Part shown: positions 11,463 to 22,799 of the stretch, in pieces
Position numbering within the stretch: position 1 is the first letter of the stretch
Layout: the number at the start of each line of letters is the position of its first letter
Assembly: GCF_029227915.1 (NCBI RefSeq)
Contig: NC_079887.1
Coordinates: forward strand, 10,912,001-10,976,000
DNA length: 64,000 bases
Origin: Hydractinia symbiolongicarpus
Taxonomy: Eukaryota; Cnidaria; Hydrozoa; Anthoathecata; Hydractiniidae
Direction: 5' to 3'
Translations under genes and position numbers: made by a program
The notes under the pieces: generated by a model
Databases searched by the model: none
Seen by the model: the letters and a program-made list of their open reading frames with translations, nothing else
Told to the model about the DNA's origin: nothing

Positions 11463-13545
11463 GCGTTTCTTCACAGTCAACAACAGTCAACAACAAGAGA
11501 TCTGGAATTAGACAAACAATATTATGGTTCTGTTTCAGAAAATGACTGCTTTTGTGGAGTTTGATTAAAAAAACTAAAAACTGCATTTCTTTCTGGAAAG
11601 GAAATTAGTTTTGTAACAGCCCGAAAATAACATCATTATGTCATATAATTATATGAAACTAATAAAGTTCTAACATAACATCCGACCCCAGGAAGGTTGG
11701 GATTAGAGAAGTGATATGCAAAATTCAACAAATTTATCTCGGCCCTTGTTATGGCAGCATTTATGTAACACCAACCTTAATTTTTATTTTACGTCTAATT
11801 CCTATAGAGAAACGCAAAGGGATACAATAAAAGGATACAATATTTCAGTTGGATGTATCATCATTACCAGAAAAACTAAGAGCGTTCAATAATTTTTTTT
11901 TCACTTTTTAGTTTCTATAAAATACAAAACAGAAAAATCGTCAGGAGCGTTTATAATATCTAACCCTCTTCTCGGGCATTTAAGTTTGACAGAATCGATT
12001 AGAGATGCACAATTTCTGGATGGATGCACTTGAGTACATGGTCCGTCACATGGTAGTAAAAAGTATCCTTGCCATAAATTTCTTATTTATTTTACTTTAA
12101 GACTTTTTTAAATTATACTGGCTGTAAATCCATTTTGATGTTATGTCTACGGTTGCTACTCTTTGCAGAAAACTTAGCTCTATGAAAAATCAAACTTCCG
12201 TTAAAATATTTTCAAACAATTATTTTCACATTAGTTGATTGCCTTGTTTATTCACCTGGGAGTATAATTGCTAATAAGAATTACCTCTGCAATATTTAGT
12301 TGAGTTTAGGCCAAATATCTTCCAATTAAAATCCATTGTGTAACTTATCCACCAATCAATTATTAGCTCGTTAATACAAAATGGTAGCACGAGCACATAC
12401 CAACCGGATTTCTGAACTTGTTTATTTTTAGTTAATTTTCCTATGAAATTTTGTTCAACTCCACAACAGGAAAAAAAATCAAAGACAAAATTTGAGTTTG
12501 GTCCAGAAAAAATACAATTACTTCCTAGGAAATCCTTGATTACATGCCTTGAATTATATATTTAATTAAAAGGAAATTTTACAATGAAAATATATATTTT
12601 CTTTCAACGCATGCAAATAAAAAGGATGCCATTGGAATATCAAAAATATTCTAAGTTTGAAATCGATAGGCAAAGCATCAAATCTTAATATCAAATATGA
12701 ATAAGTTTATCGGTAAGTTTACCATGTGTGTTTTCGTCAACACGTGTAGCTGATTGAGCAACAGCATCTATTGTTACTGCAGCTACATGTTCTGCCATTA
12801 CATGCCTTTTTATTCTTGCATTTTTAGTTTTTGGATATCTTGCGATATTGTGTTTGTTGTCATATCCATCAATACTGTCAGCAAAACCAGTAAGTATATT
12901 TATTAGCATGTCATCTTTATTGACAAATTGCATTAAAAATGCTATCATGCTTTGTCTACTTTTAGTATCTTAAAACCTGAAGATCAAATAAAATAAATAT
13001 TTTTTTGAAAGTGAGATAGGAGTAAAATTACGGAAAAAATGTTTTTTTGATTCAAGATATTTTTGATTGTTTTGTTATTTCTTTGATCTGGTTACTAACC
13101 ACATCACTGTCGAGCATGGAAATTTTGTCAGATTAACATTGCAAACAAATCTGATGACTAGTGGCATAATATATATGATTTCAAACAATCTAACAATCCG
13201 CATGTCAACACCGTTATTAAATTCTTCTCTATTTTTTTTAGCTTTCAAAGCATAACAATGTACAAAATGGTCACTCAGGCGAAGAATACAAGAAAGTCAT
13301 GTTAAGTAGAAGGAGACGAGACACGTGCGTCCACCTTAAGCCATGCGAAATAGAAACTGATTGCTTTACATATGATATTAATTGCCCTTGTTCGATATCT
13401 TTATGTACCTGCTTGCCAGTGTTTGGACCACGGATTTGCATCATTGATTATAGAACCTAACCAAACTTTTTCTTGTAAAGTAAAAAAATAATTTATTCCT
13501 ATTTATGTAAAAATGAAATGTAATATAGTATAAATAGTTAAAATA
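11463..13545. other. Unannotated interval with one unassigned ORF
   Basis: No recognised gene. An 85-codon minus-strand ORF at 12691-12948 (MIAFLMQFVNKDDML at the start) is more varied in composition than the AT-driven background, but it matches no family I can name. It has no clear flanking splice signals that chain it to other exons. Confidence 0.35.
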
Positions 13546-13689
13546 TCTATAATATAATGCCCGTATACGTATGTCTGTCTGTCTGTCTGTCACGCAAAAT
13601 GGTATCTTAGCTGCGCAATAGCGAGAAGTACGCAATGCGGTATAAAAAGGACAGGCGAACCCGTAGATTTTCCACGGGCTAACGACTAG
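13546..13689 (+). mobile_element. Short Helitron-like element, copy 2
   Basis: It starts TCTATAATATAATGCCCG after an A. It contains a (GTCT)n tract and GCTGCGCAATAGCGAGAAG, and ends with a CCCGTAG / CCACGGG hairpin and GACTAG followed by T. The 5' half matches the minus-strand copies at 19216-19352 and 43176-43307, so these three form a subfamily. Confidence 0.65.
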
Positions 13690-15071
13690 TTATAAAATAA
13701 ACATTGTTGGCGTATTAAAGTTTTTCGTGAAATGCATAGTACCAATGAAGAGATTTCCCTTATTTCACGACTTTTAACTTCATAGTGTTGAAAAGATTAA
13801 TATTAAAGGGCACCTACTTGGTTAAGGAAAATGGACAGAGATATTCGAAAAAATAACACATCTAAGTAGAAAAATTTTTTTGGTCAATCAATTGGTTATT
13901 GTTCTTAAAAAATATCGCTTCTTTCATCTCGTTCTTCAATAAAATGTTGGTCTCGCAAAGTCTTATCTGAAATGTCAATCTTGAAAACATATCTGATAGC
14001 ATTTTAATTCAAAAAGTATGTCTATAAAAGTAATATTATACCACCATTCAAATCCATCACCACTTCCCATTGAGACGGAAATTCTCCAACATCGTAAAAA
14101 TGCGTCAATGATGACTGTCTTTGATAACAGTTTTGCAAACCACAAAACTTTTTCAATGGTAAGTTAATAAACAATTTTTGGATTAAAAATATGACTAAAA
14201 TAGACGTCTTCGGATGATAGTTGATGACTTTGCTGAAGCATTTTTGGAAATCGTACGAAATTATCGTTTTGTTACTCAGCTTTATTTTAAGGTAAATAAA
14301 ATCGGCGAAATTCAGTAAAATTATTTAAAAACGGTTGTATTTGAACTATATTTGTTACTTCTGTAAAATTTTGTCAACAAAAATGATGTCCTGCTTGTCA
14401 TGTAATCTCATAATTGCTGTTAGGCGAGTCATCATCAAGAAAAAATAACAAATGAGACATCCAGTGACATTGTCATTAACGTAATATCCAGTGTAATGAC
14501 TAATGTGATATCCAGTGAGATGAAAAGAGATACCAGGCAAAAGAAAACCTGAGATTGATATGGGAAAAAGTATGTTGATGAATTAACAACAATGAAAAGC
14601 AAGTTGTAATGAAATTGCAATTAAATATGTTAGCCGGGTCAGGAAAATAAGGGAGAGAGCAAGAGAAATGTGTGTTGTGTGAAGACGAAAACAACACGGC
14701 GGACACTTGTTTAAATGTAGAATGGTAAAAGACAACGATATATGGGGTGTACGAACAATAATAGACAAAGATGACATGAATGCGATCAGACATATAGTGG
14801 AAGATGTGAAAAGAGTAATGTCTGTTTATTTTTATAAATGTAGGAGTAAAGGAAATAGGGTGATATATGAGTATCTATAAACAGTTTAATCTTCAAGTGG
14901 CTCTTTATTTTATTCAATCACAGCTTGTTTTTTCAACATTTTTATAGTGTCGAATGTTTAGTATATCTACACCATCAATCAACGTAATGTATAATTTATA
15001 TAGTTACTATTATTGTTCTCATGTTTGTGTGTGTGTGTGCTTACATGAAACTGTACGTGCAGATGAGTGCC
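13690..15071. other. Unannotated interval
   Basis: Nothing recognisable is encoded. Several overlapping minus-strand ORFs of 60-100 codons at 14355-14793 are hydrophobic and AT-driven, with no motif. A short (GT)n run lies at 15024-15039. Confidence 0.35.
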
Positions 15072-15171
15072 TCTATAACAGCATAGCCGTATTTTGTCTA
15101 TCTGAGACATACGAAATGCTGTAAATAAAGGACGGTCAATCCCGCGAATTTATCCACGCGCTACCGGCTAG
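15072..15171 (+). mobile_element. Short Helitron-like element, copy 3 (internally deleted)
   Basis: Only 100 bp long. It starts TCTATAACAGCATAGCCG and ends with a CCGCG/CCACGCG-type hairpin remnant and CGGCTAG followed by T. The ends match copy 1, but the middle is shortened. Confidence 0.5.
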
Positions 15172-16699
15172 TATATAATATTTACTATCATACGTGTTTT
15201 TTTTTACTTAACACTGGATCACTTTTAGTTTTCCGCATATGTTTAGCGTTTTTAGGTTTGAAAATATTAAAACTAAGCTTACATGTATGATAAAGTGTAT
15301 AATATTATAATATTTAGGGAAACCTTTTCTTTTTTACATTTCGAGGACTATTTTTAAAAGAACGCAGGACATTTCGTACATTCTTAATGCTTCTACTAAT
15401 GGATGTGTTCTAAGAAGTTTCAAAGAACAAAAGCATGAAATCTCCAAAGTCACATAAAGACTTCAACAGCACACGTGCCGTGTAAAAACTGATGTGACAA
15501 GATCGAGATGTTTAAAAACATAGACCTGTGCAATTCATAAATTTTGTTGTTAAACAAACGCCCGAAACTTAATAGAAAAGTTGCTAAAAATTTGCTTTGC
15601 AAAAAATCTACTAAAAATTAACAGTGTGCACACACGGTTATTTGGTTGATGTCAAATTTTTATCTCGTAGATCTAAAAGATTTAATATGATGTTCAATGA
15701 ATAACAGTGCCCGTTAACCCTTTATTCACCGCGATGTTTGAAAAAAAGTTAAAACATTCAATTTCTCGAAATTTGATCTGAAGTTGCTCCCCATTTGCAG
15801 ATCCTCAATTATGTTGTGAACACAACGGCACGTTCTCACCACGCGAAAACACGACAGGGCATTTCTTTCCCTACTACTGTTGTGGGTGCCATATGGTTTA
15901 CAAGTAAATGCCCCATATCTAAATACCCCATGTCCGTATTTCAATCCTAGTATTTTTGCCGTTTCGACAACCCTGCAGTAATTATCACCGCTTAAGAGGC
16001 TTTTGAGAAAAATTGTCATACCATGTTACTGTGTTAACAGAGTTAACAAATGAATCAGTTTTTCTTACAATTATTAGTATTAAAATCAAGAGCATGCCAC
16101 CCTGCCGCAAACGTTAGACAAATTCCTCGACGTTGAATCTACAGACATACCCGTAAACAGAAATACATCTTAAATTTTTCATTCATTTTTTACTACATGA
16201 TTAACAATAGTACTTCTAACATCATATTATATTACTTTTTACAAACAATAAATACTTTAAAAAAAATCTTTAAAATCATAAACACGGGATGCGGCAATAT
16301 TTATTTCCTTTAAACGCTGCAGTAATTTTTGCGGCAAATTGTGTTATATTTATGTGGCGTTTGTTCAAAACTGACCGGTATCGAAAACAGTAGGAAAAGG
16401 CGCCCTTAGCAGTACAGTAGGACGTTTTAGGATTCATAAGGTTGCGTTACGACACAAAAAATATTGGATATAATTCTTATAAAATTCCTGTTTACGTTGA
16501 TTTTTTCTCACTTTTGTAAATAGACAATAAAAAACACTATATTATCGTGCTCTAGGAAATATTTCGTCACGTTTGTCCCAAATTTTTTGTTCACCAGGGT
16601 AATGAAAACACAGTTTTTTCTGGGTGAACTTTCTAGAACGTCGCAATAGAAGGCGAAATTTTTCTAGCAAAAAATGACGTTATTTCTCTATGAGCAGCG
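15172..16699. other. Unannotated interval with one cysteine-containing ORF
   Basis: A 97-codon minus-strand ORF at 15726-16019 contains five cysteines in a stretch reading CRVVETAKILGLKYGHGVF and onward. It has no signal peptide at its apparent start and no family I recognise. Nothing else is supported here. Confidence 0.3.
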
Positions 16700-16767
16700 T
16701 TTATTATAAATAGCGTGTAATTTACAGGCGGGCTACCCCGTAGATTTTTCTAGGTGTTAACGACTAG
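16700..16767 (+). mobile_element. Helitron-like 3' end fragment, copy 4
   Basis: The last part resembles the 3' end of the other copies: GGCGGGCTACCCCGTAGAT, a decayed hairpin arm, then TTAACGACTAG followed by T. A clear TC start could not be placed, so only the 3' portion is annotated. Confidence 0.45.
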
Positions 16768-17180
16768 TTTATTTTAAAGGCAGACGTTTAAAGAAAGAAT
16801 ATAATCGCTGCAACCTACAAATCCCTATTTACACTCGACCTTATGAGAGTCAGGGCAGATAATTCGAAATAAAAAAGTCTATCGAATTATTTTTTATAGA
16901 TACAAATTGGGAAGACTTATATGCTAATGCATGCTACTTAGTCATTTATAACGAAAAATTCATTTTAGATGGAGATAGTTAAAAATTTCCACGACTTTCG
17001 CAGTTTCTTTTTTCGATCCAAGCAATGCAATCGCGAAAATTAATTACTGCAAAATCTCGAAATCTTATTTAATACCGCAAAAAATAGTTCCCTTAAGCTG
17101 TATAAAATGTCCCTTCTTTTTACAAGCCACTCTACGAGTTGCGAACATAAATGCGGGCGTGCAGTGCTGCTAAACAAAAT

Positions 17181-19807
17181 TTATTCAATGATACTCAACT
17201 CCTCCTGGTCGCGTCTATCGTTGACATGTGAAATTACCTGAGTCAGAAAACTTTTAAAACTGCTACGAACAGCATCGGGGTCTTCTTCTAAATTCGTGTT
17301 CGTAACATGTATCCTGCCTAAACTGCCACCTACAAACACAACGGATTCTGTATGACTTAAACATCAATCGCATGTAAGCATACACTTAATTGTGTAAACA
17401 ATTTTAAGTCTCTTGGATCAAGCTTCAGTAGCAATTTATTATTGTTGTACTAAGCGATCTAAATAATATATACACATTCTCGCAGCATACTAAAAGTGCA
17501 GTCTCAGCATTAGCGAAGCATATGCAGGAGACAGCACCTTCATATTAAAACCCTACTCTTACCTAACTTCGTTCTTCCAGAAGGGTTTGTAGCAGGCTTT
17601 TGGTGAGCAAAGATGTGGTACAGTTTATCGCGTATACCTTTCCCTTTAACAAAATGAAGATGCCTAAACGAATTGACAGTAAAAATGACAATACCAAGTA
17701 TCATTCTTTAAACTTTTTTTAGCTAAGTGCGCCTAAAGAAAAGTTTATATAAGCTTGTGGTTTTCTTATCCGGAGTTAAACCCACTTACCAAGCCCGCGC
17801 GTATAAGCTCACTTTAAAAGAAATTCTTATTAGTGTTTCACGCTCTTCTTAAATAAACTTTTCTATCATTGCAAAAAGTCAGTATAACTTACTACTGCCA
17901 CCAGAAGGCTAGTCCACTGTTAATCTTGAGAGATCCAACTGCATTTATGGGACTTAAGATTATGCTTTATTTCCCTAACGTTCTTTTTATGCCCTGGATA
18001 CAACATTTGTTGCATGAAAAAAAAGGTAAAAAAAGAATACCAGTTTTCAAGTTCTTTCTCATGTGAGCTCACATCTGGATTATATACAAATATGATCCCG
18101 TTTACATCTTTCTGCATGGCAGGCCAGCATATTTCAAACCTTAATATAGTAAAAAAAGTAACATGTAACAAAAGTTTAAACTATTTTTAAAATACACCAA
18201 TCGGTGTTTACTCAAGCAAACATTTTACAACGGGACAGAACACATGCTAAATCTAAATGAATTCAATGACTCTTTATTTTGAACAAATTTCTAAAGCCTG
18301 TACAAGTCTGTGCAATTTGACAAGTAAAAAGAAATATTGTGAATTAAACAAGAAATTTAAAAGTAGAAATTTTGAGGGTGTGGAATTCAAAACACTGATA
18401 AATGTTGTGTGTATATCTCAAATTTTCACGATTTTAACCAAAGTTTAACTTTCCGAATTAGTAAATTTAAAAGTGTTATAACGCGTGTTTGACATAACAT
18501 AAACAAAACTTTTTGCATATCACTATCCGTTCAAACACTGTTTTAAAAGTCAGGCTAACAGCTGATAAAGATACAATGCTGCCGTTTTACCTCTGATTAC
18601 CACTGCAATCCCACAATTCAACTTCAATATTTACAGTATGGTTGCCTCCCAAATTGACATTGTCAACTTCAAATTCTAATATCCTAAAAAAATGATAATC
18701 AGTAAATTAAGATAAGGGGAGAGTATATATCTAAGGTTTGGTTATATATATTATATTACAGCCAGATTAACATAAGTATAGCTTTAACTTTACCATCTCA
18801 CACAAACGCTTAACTTTAGAAGTAGGCCTTTCACAGGCTCTCAATATAATTTTATTTGTCTGTGAGATTTTACCAAGTTTTAATCTTGTGTAAGTTTTAG
18901 AAAAAATACATACCTAACACCTTGAGTTGGATGGTAATCCCCACTTGCTGATTCTGTCGCATCAGCCAAGAAATTTGCCAACACAGTCTTTCCACTCTGT
19001 ATATACAATTTAATAAAAAGTATAAAAAAATTGTTACTATTAATTTGGTAGTTGCAGTACTGGTACTAGTGACATTACACAGTGTCCACTTAATATTAAC
19101 TCATTATTTTCTTGAAATTTTTTATTTATTTATTTATGACATTTTCTTCACTTTACTATCTATTTTCGACAGGAATTTTATACTATTGTAACTTTTTTTA
19201 TACTAATATATACTACTAGTCGTTAGCCCGTGGAAAGATCCACGGGTTCGCCCATCCTTTTTACACCGCATTGCGTGCGTCTCGCTACTTACGCAGCTAA
19301 GCTATTATTTTGGGTGACAGACAGACAGACGTATACAAGTATTATAATATAGTTTTTATACTATTGTAACCTTCCATTACCTCTCCTTACCTGTAAATTT
19401 TAAAAACAAATATATTATTATATAGATAGAACAGATTGTTTAAAAATGAATTTATTCAAAACAATTCTAAAATTTATTCCTTGTCAATATTTTGGAAGAT
19501 ATAGATGCCTGAAATTTCATTAAAAGACTGAATTTTTCTGGCATTTTGCCAATTATCACCAATTTAAATGCTAAAACTGTCATATCGACATAGTGATAAA
19601 AAAATTGTTTTTGAAACTAAGTAATTTTATAAAAAGTTCTAAAATTTTAACACAACATTGCAATAAGTCAATGATTGTACCAATTGTTGGGAGATGTAAT
19701 ATAAACAAAATAAGGAATATTATATAAAGTGACATAATTAAATAACTGACAACACTTAACATACCTCACTAGGACCAACTATCAATATTTTCACCTTGTT
19801 AAACATT
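17181..19807 (-). CDS. IFT22: Intraflagellar transport protein 22 (Rab-like 5)
   Basis: This is a small Rab-like GTPase that works in the IFT-B complex to move cargo along cilia. Six coding exons join in phase: 19766-19807, 18914-18996, 18591-18683, 18041-18139, 17563-17663 and 17181-17329. They encode 188 residues, against about 185 in the human protein. The start MFNKVKILIVGPSE runs into SGKTVLANFL across intron 1, completing the P-loop GPSESGKT. LWDCSGNQRFEICWPAM corresponds to the G3 region, where IFT22 has a WDCGG-like motif instead of Rab DTAGQ. The C-terminus (NLEEDPDAV through RDQEELSIIE) matches the IFT22 family end and lacks prenylation cysteines. Exon 4 also reads openly past its donor at 18040. 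The donor used here keeps the phase and restores the family sequence ENW-HLHFV. An AATAAA overlaps the stop codon. A Helitron-like element sits in intron 1. Confidence 0.93.
19216..19352 (-). mobile_element. Short Helitron-like element in IFT22 intron 1, copy 5
   Basis: On the minus strand it carries the GTCTGTCTGTC tract, a degraded GCTGCGTAAGTAGCGAG segment, the CCCGTGG / CCACGGG hairpin and CGACTAG at its 3' end (19216). It is closely related to the copies at 13546-13689 and 43176-43307. It has the same orientation as IFT22 and lies between exons 1 and 2, clear of the splice sites. Confidence 0.6.
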
Positions 19808-20595
19808 ACCAAACTTTTATATATTTCTTGAATTATATTTTTATTAGAGGAAACATATGTACATAACCTGGAAGTGAAAAAAATTATTACGAAAAATGGG
19901 TTGAGGTAATGAATGTTTGAGTTTTTCAAGGTTTGAGTTTCTTTAAGAAAGCACTAACAAAAGTTAAAAGAACATAACAAAATGGTACAAGATAATAAAG
20001 TTGACTAAGCCCGTGTTCAAGTTACCGATAGCAGATTGGCATTTTTTGTTTGTTTTTTCCTATGCGCATAAATATATACAGGTTATTTCTTAAAAATGCC
20101 AATCCTTTCTAGGAATGTAAAAAGTTAGATGTTGGAAAATTCTGTTCAATTCCTGGGAATTTTAATTTTGTAAGTGCTAAACTTACATGCATGGTAAACT
20201 TATACGGCCGACGCTAAAGTTCTAAAAATTTCTTTGTCAGTCAGGGACAACTTAGATTATCACACCAAATTAGGATAGCTTAGTTAGGCATTTTCCACAG
20301 TCTAATTCGGGGGTCATCTCCTTTTTAGGAGTTTCGTTTCCTTCTTTCAAATATCATGACAACTACCATATAGTTGTATCATTTTTTTGCAGTTTGTTAA
20401 GTCATCTTTCTTCAAGCAAAATTTTGTATATATAATCTAATTATATGTCAAAAGTTTTTGGATCAGCTTCTTAGGCAAGGAATAAAACATTTAAGCTGTG
20501 CAGTCATGTTGAAGATATCCCAGAAATTTAACCGTGGTCGTAAAACAAAGGATCCATAACAGCACATAACAGCAATAGGCAGAAAAAACCATGTT
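19808..20595. other. Upstream region of IFT22
   Basis: No further coding exon is visible. No RFX X-box was seen within a few hundred bases of the IFT22 start, where ciliary genes often carry one. A TATATATT-rich stretch lies just upstream of the ATG. Confidence 0.35.
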
Positions 20596-20667
20596 GATAG
20601 CCTAATTAGGAACTTGCTAAAATAGCATACTTGCTAAAATAGCATACTGTACACTAATTAGGCTATC
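20596..20667. repeat. Hairpin with an internal direct repeat
   Basis: Arms GATAGCCTAATTAG (20596-20609) and its exact complement at 20654-20667 enclose two tandem copies of a 17-18 bp unit, CTTGCTAAAATAGCATA. It could be a miniature transposon remnant. Confidence 0.7.
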
Positions 20668-20870
20668 ATAGATAAATTCCAGGAGACGTTATTTGTTTAC
20701 TTTTCAGCACTAAGCCCTGTCAACTGCAGCTTTTTACCTGCAACGAAGATGCCTGAGTGAAAAATGCTCACCACTAAAGATCTAAACAAATGTAGCCATC
20801 GATTTATAGCCAAACATAAACCCAAAAAACAACCAACAAATTTTTAACTAAAAACAATGTAGCTATCTAT

Positions 20871-21700
20871 CCCATCATCTTCATCATTCTCGGCTTAACG
20901 TTCGTTTTCCATGCTAGCATGGGTTGGACGGGGTTTATTAATGACCCTCTTCCAATCTGATCTAGACTGTGTTAGATCTAAACTCAACTTCCTCTGTATC
21001 AAGTCTGTCCTTATAACCTCCTGCCAAGTCTTTCTCGGTCTGCCTAACTATCAAGTCTCTACACTTACTTACCCAATTATCCTCCTCCATTTTTTCCAAG
21101 TTCCCCAGCCAATTCAATATTCTTATCTGGATAACATCTTTAATTCTACGGAGACTTAGCCTGCTTCTTAACTCATCTGAACTCTTTCTGTCTCTCAGAC
21201 TGGCGTTACACATCCACCTAACCATTCTCATATCATTCCTATCTAAACGGTCAAGATCTTCCTGCTTCACTGCCCATGTCTCACTACCGTACAACATAAC
21301 ACTTCTTACACAGGCCTCATACAACCTACCTTTTACCTCAATTGACAGGACTCTGCTAGTCAACAAAGGAAGCAACTCTCTGAACTTTTTCCAAGCAGAA
21401 CCTATCCTGCAAGTAACACTTCTACCAACACCCCCTTCACTGCCCAACATATCACCTAAGTAACAGAAGTTCTCAACTATCTCTAACGAGCCACTGTTGT
21501 ACATCATTAAAGCTGGAAATACTTCATTCTCTATAATCTCACCTTTGCAACGCTTGCATACAAACTGTATGTCAGCTCTTAACCTTCCACTGATACTACT
21601 GCACTTCTTATGTACCCAAATGCTTGCAAGTCTGACAAAAAATTGAGTTACTACCAACCCCTTTCCTGCAAACTCCACAAGGCCACTCTAAAAAAAATTC
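20871..21700 (-). mobile_element. 5'-truncated non-LTR retrotransposon, C-terminal ORF end and 3' tail
   Basis: The minus-strand frame 20962-21678 (238 codons) has the usual C-terminal region of non-LTR reverse-transcriptase ORFs. It reads NFCYLGDMLG, an RI-SAWKKF segment, VRSVMLYGSETWAVKQED, then RMVRWMC. A zinc-binding cluster precedes it (CGVC, then CQTC, WVHKKC and CKRC). One base too many near 21628-21632 separates CQTCKH from WVHKKC, and stops follow, so the copy is dead. The reverse-transcriptase and endonuclease domains are missing. The 3' end carries a GATGAAGATGAT tail. A second copy of this 3' end lies at 53750-54005. Confidence 0.75.
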
Positions 21701-22189
21701 TAAAAATAGACGTAGCTACACAGAGTTCGATATTTGCAGAACATAAGGGAAAGTTAGACTCTGGTACATGGGAGGAAGCACAAAAACAGAAACGCGTCCA
21801 TCTTCTACTTTGTGCATGCTTTGCATTTGTTGTTTTCGTAACTAACTTTGGCAAATCAAATTTATTTTTCGCCGTGACCGACTCCAACTGCAGCCCGAAG
21901 TAGACCAAAGTCACACAATATGTAGATTGAATCAACCATAGCTCCGGTCCCCAATTCTCCAACTTGTCTCAGGACTCTTTTCTAAATTTTTTCTATTTGT
22001 TCAAGAAAAAGAGTCTTGGGGACAGGGTTTCCTAGTTCTCAAGCTCAACCTCGTCAGGGCTTTTTTCTCCCTCTAACAATTTGGTATAGGTAATTATCGT
22101 TGAAGTCAGCGCATATATTAATGCACTTATTGCATGTTCAGTGTAATCGAGTGTTTGTTTTTAAAAGTCAAATTGTTATGATGAAGAAT

Positions 22190-22440
22190 ATTATTTCCCA
22201 ACAGAATTTGATATAGCTAGTCTGTTACATTTTATTTGTTCTAAATTTTTTGAAAAACATGGGAAGACACAAATAGGTCTGTAGTTGGTGACATTAGAAT
22301 CATCGCCAGCTTTAAAAATAGGTGTAATTGAAGCTATTAAAAGTTGATCAGGAAAATTTCAAGTGTTTTAAGACAGAATGTGACATAGTTGTTTGACAAT
22401 AATGTTGAGAACGTTTTTACAACATTTGAATTTATATTGA
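22190..22440 (-). pseudogene. Non-LTR reverse-transcriptase fragment
   Basis: The minus strand reads PDQLLIASITPIFKAGDDSN followed by VTNYRPICVFPCFSKN. This is the N-terminal motif of non-LTR reverse transcriptases (ITPIFKKGD-NYRPISLLP-SK). The preceding CLKTLEIF segment is in another frame, so the fragment is frameshifted, and it is not continuous with the 20871-21700 element. It has no catalytic FADD region. Confidence 0.6.
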
Positions 22441-22557
22441 AGAAGAACTACTTTGTTAATCACTAACATACTGCCAAGCAGTGAGCAGGATTCGATCCGC
22501 GGTCCCCAGAACTGGGAGCCGCAGATGAACCCACTACACTACGTGCGGCAATATGTT
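22434..22557 (-). mobile_element. tRNA-derived SINE-like unit between inverted repeats
   Basis: On the minus strand, TAGTGTAGTGG fits a pol III A box and GGATCGAATCC fits a B box, about 35 bp apart, as in a tRNA gene. The unit is flanked by CACTAACATATTGCC and its near complement GGCAGTATGTTAGTG, so the whole piece can fold into a long stem. It does not fold as a proper tRNA acceptor and anticodon arm, so a SINE head is more likely than a tRNA gene. Confidence 0.55.
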
Positions 22558-22707
22558 AGTGATGAACTCAGATAGTTTATCCGGATGGTATGTATACATA
22601 TAGGTGAATATTTATTATAGCACATCCGTATTTCGTTCTCAACAGAGAATGTTTCACCCCGATCAGACCTCTGATCATGACGGGCGAGTATAATGCGTGT
22701 AAGTCAT

Positions 22708-22793
22708 ATTGGAGAAGAACTACTTTGTTCATCACTAACATACTGCCAAGCAGCGAGCGGGATTCGATCCGCGGTCCCCAGAACTGGGAGCCA
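22708..22793 (-). repeat. Second copy of the tRNA-like repeat
   Basis: This is an 86-bp direct repeat of 22434-22520, differing at a few positions. It shares ACTACTTTGTT, ACTAACATACTGCCAAGCAG and the B-box region, and stops at GGGAGCC where the A-box half should begin. It is a truncated copy about 273 bp from the first. Confidence 0.7.
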
Positions 22794-22799
22794 ATTTAG

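Noticed and set aside
10563-11564. Long ORFs of 160-250 codons on both strands
   Set aside because: They are the 12-bp minisatellite read through. The unit has no stop in several frames, and the non-repeat extensions show no motif.
17920-18040. Open extension of IFT22 exon 4 into its intron
   Set aside because: The extended reading loses similarity to IFT22 and ends in a stop. The donor at 18040 joins in phase to the exon that restores the family sequence.
20962-21678. Intact 238-residue protein-coding gene
   Set aside because: Motifs and the repeated 3' tail show it is the end of a non-LTR retrotransposon, frameshifted at its zinc cluster and truncated at 5'.
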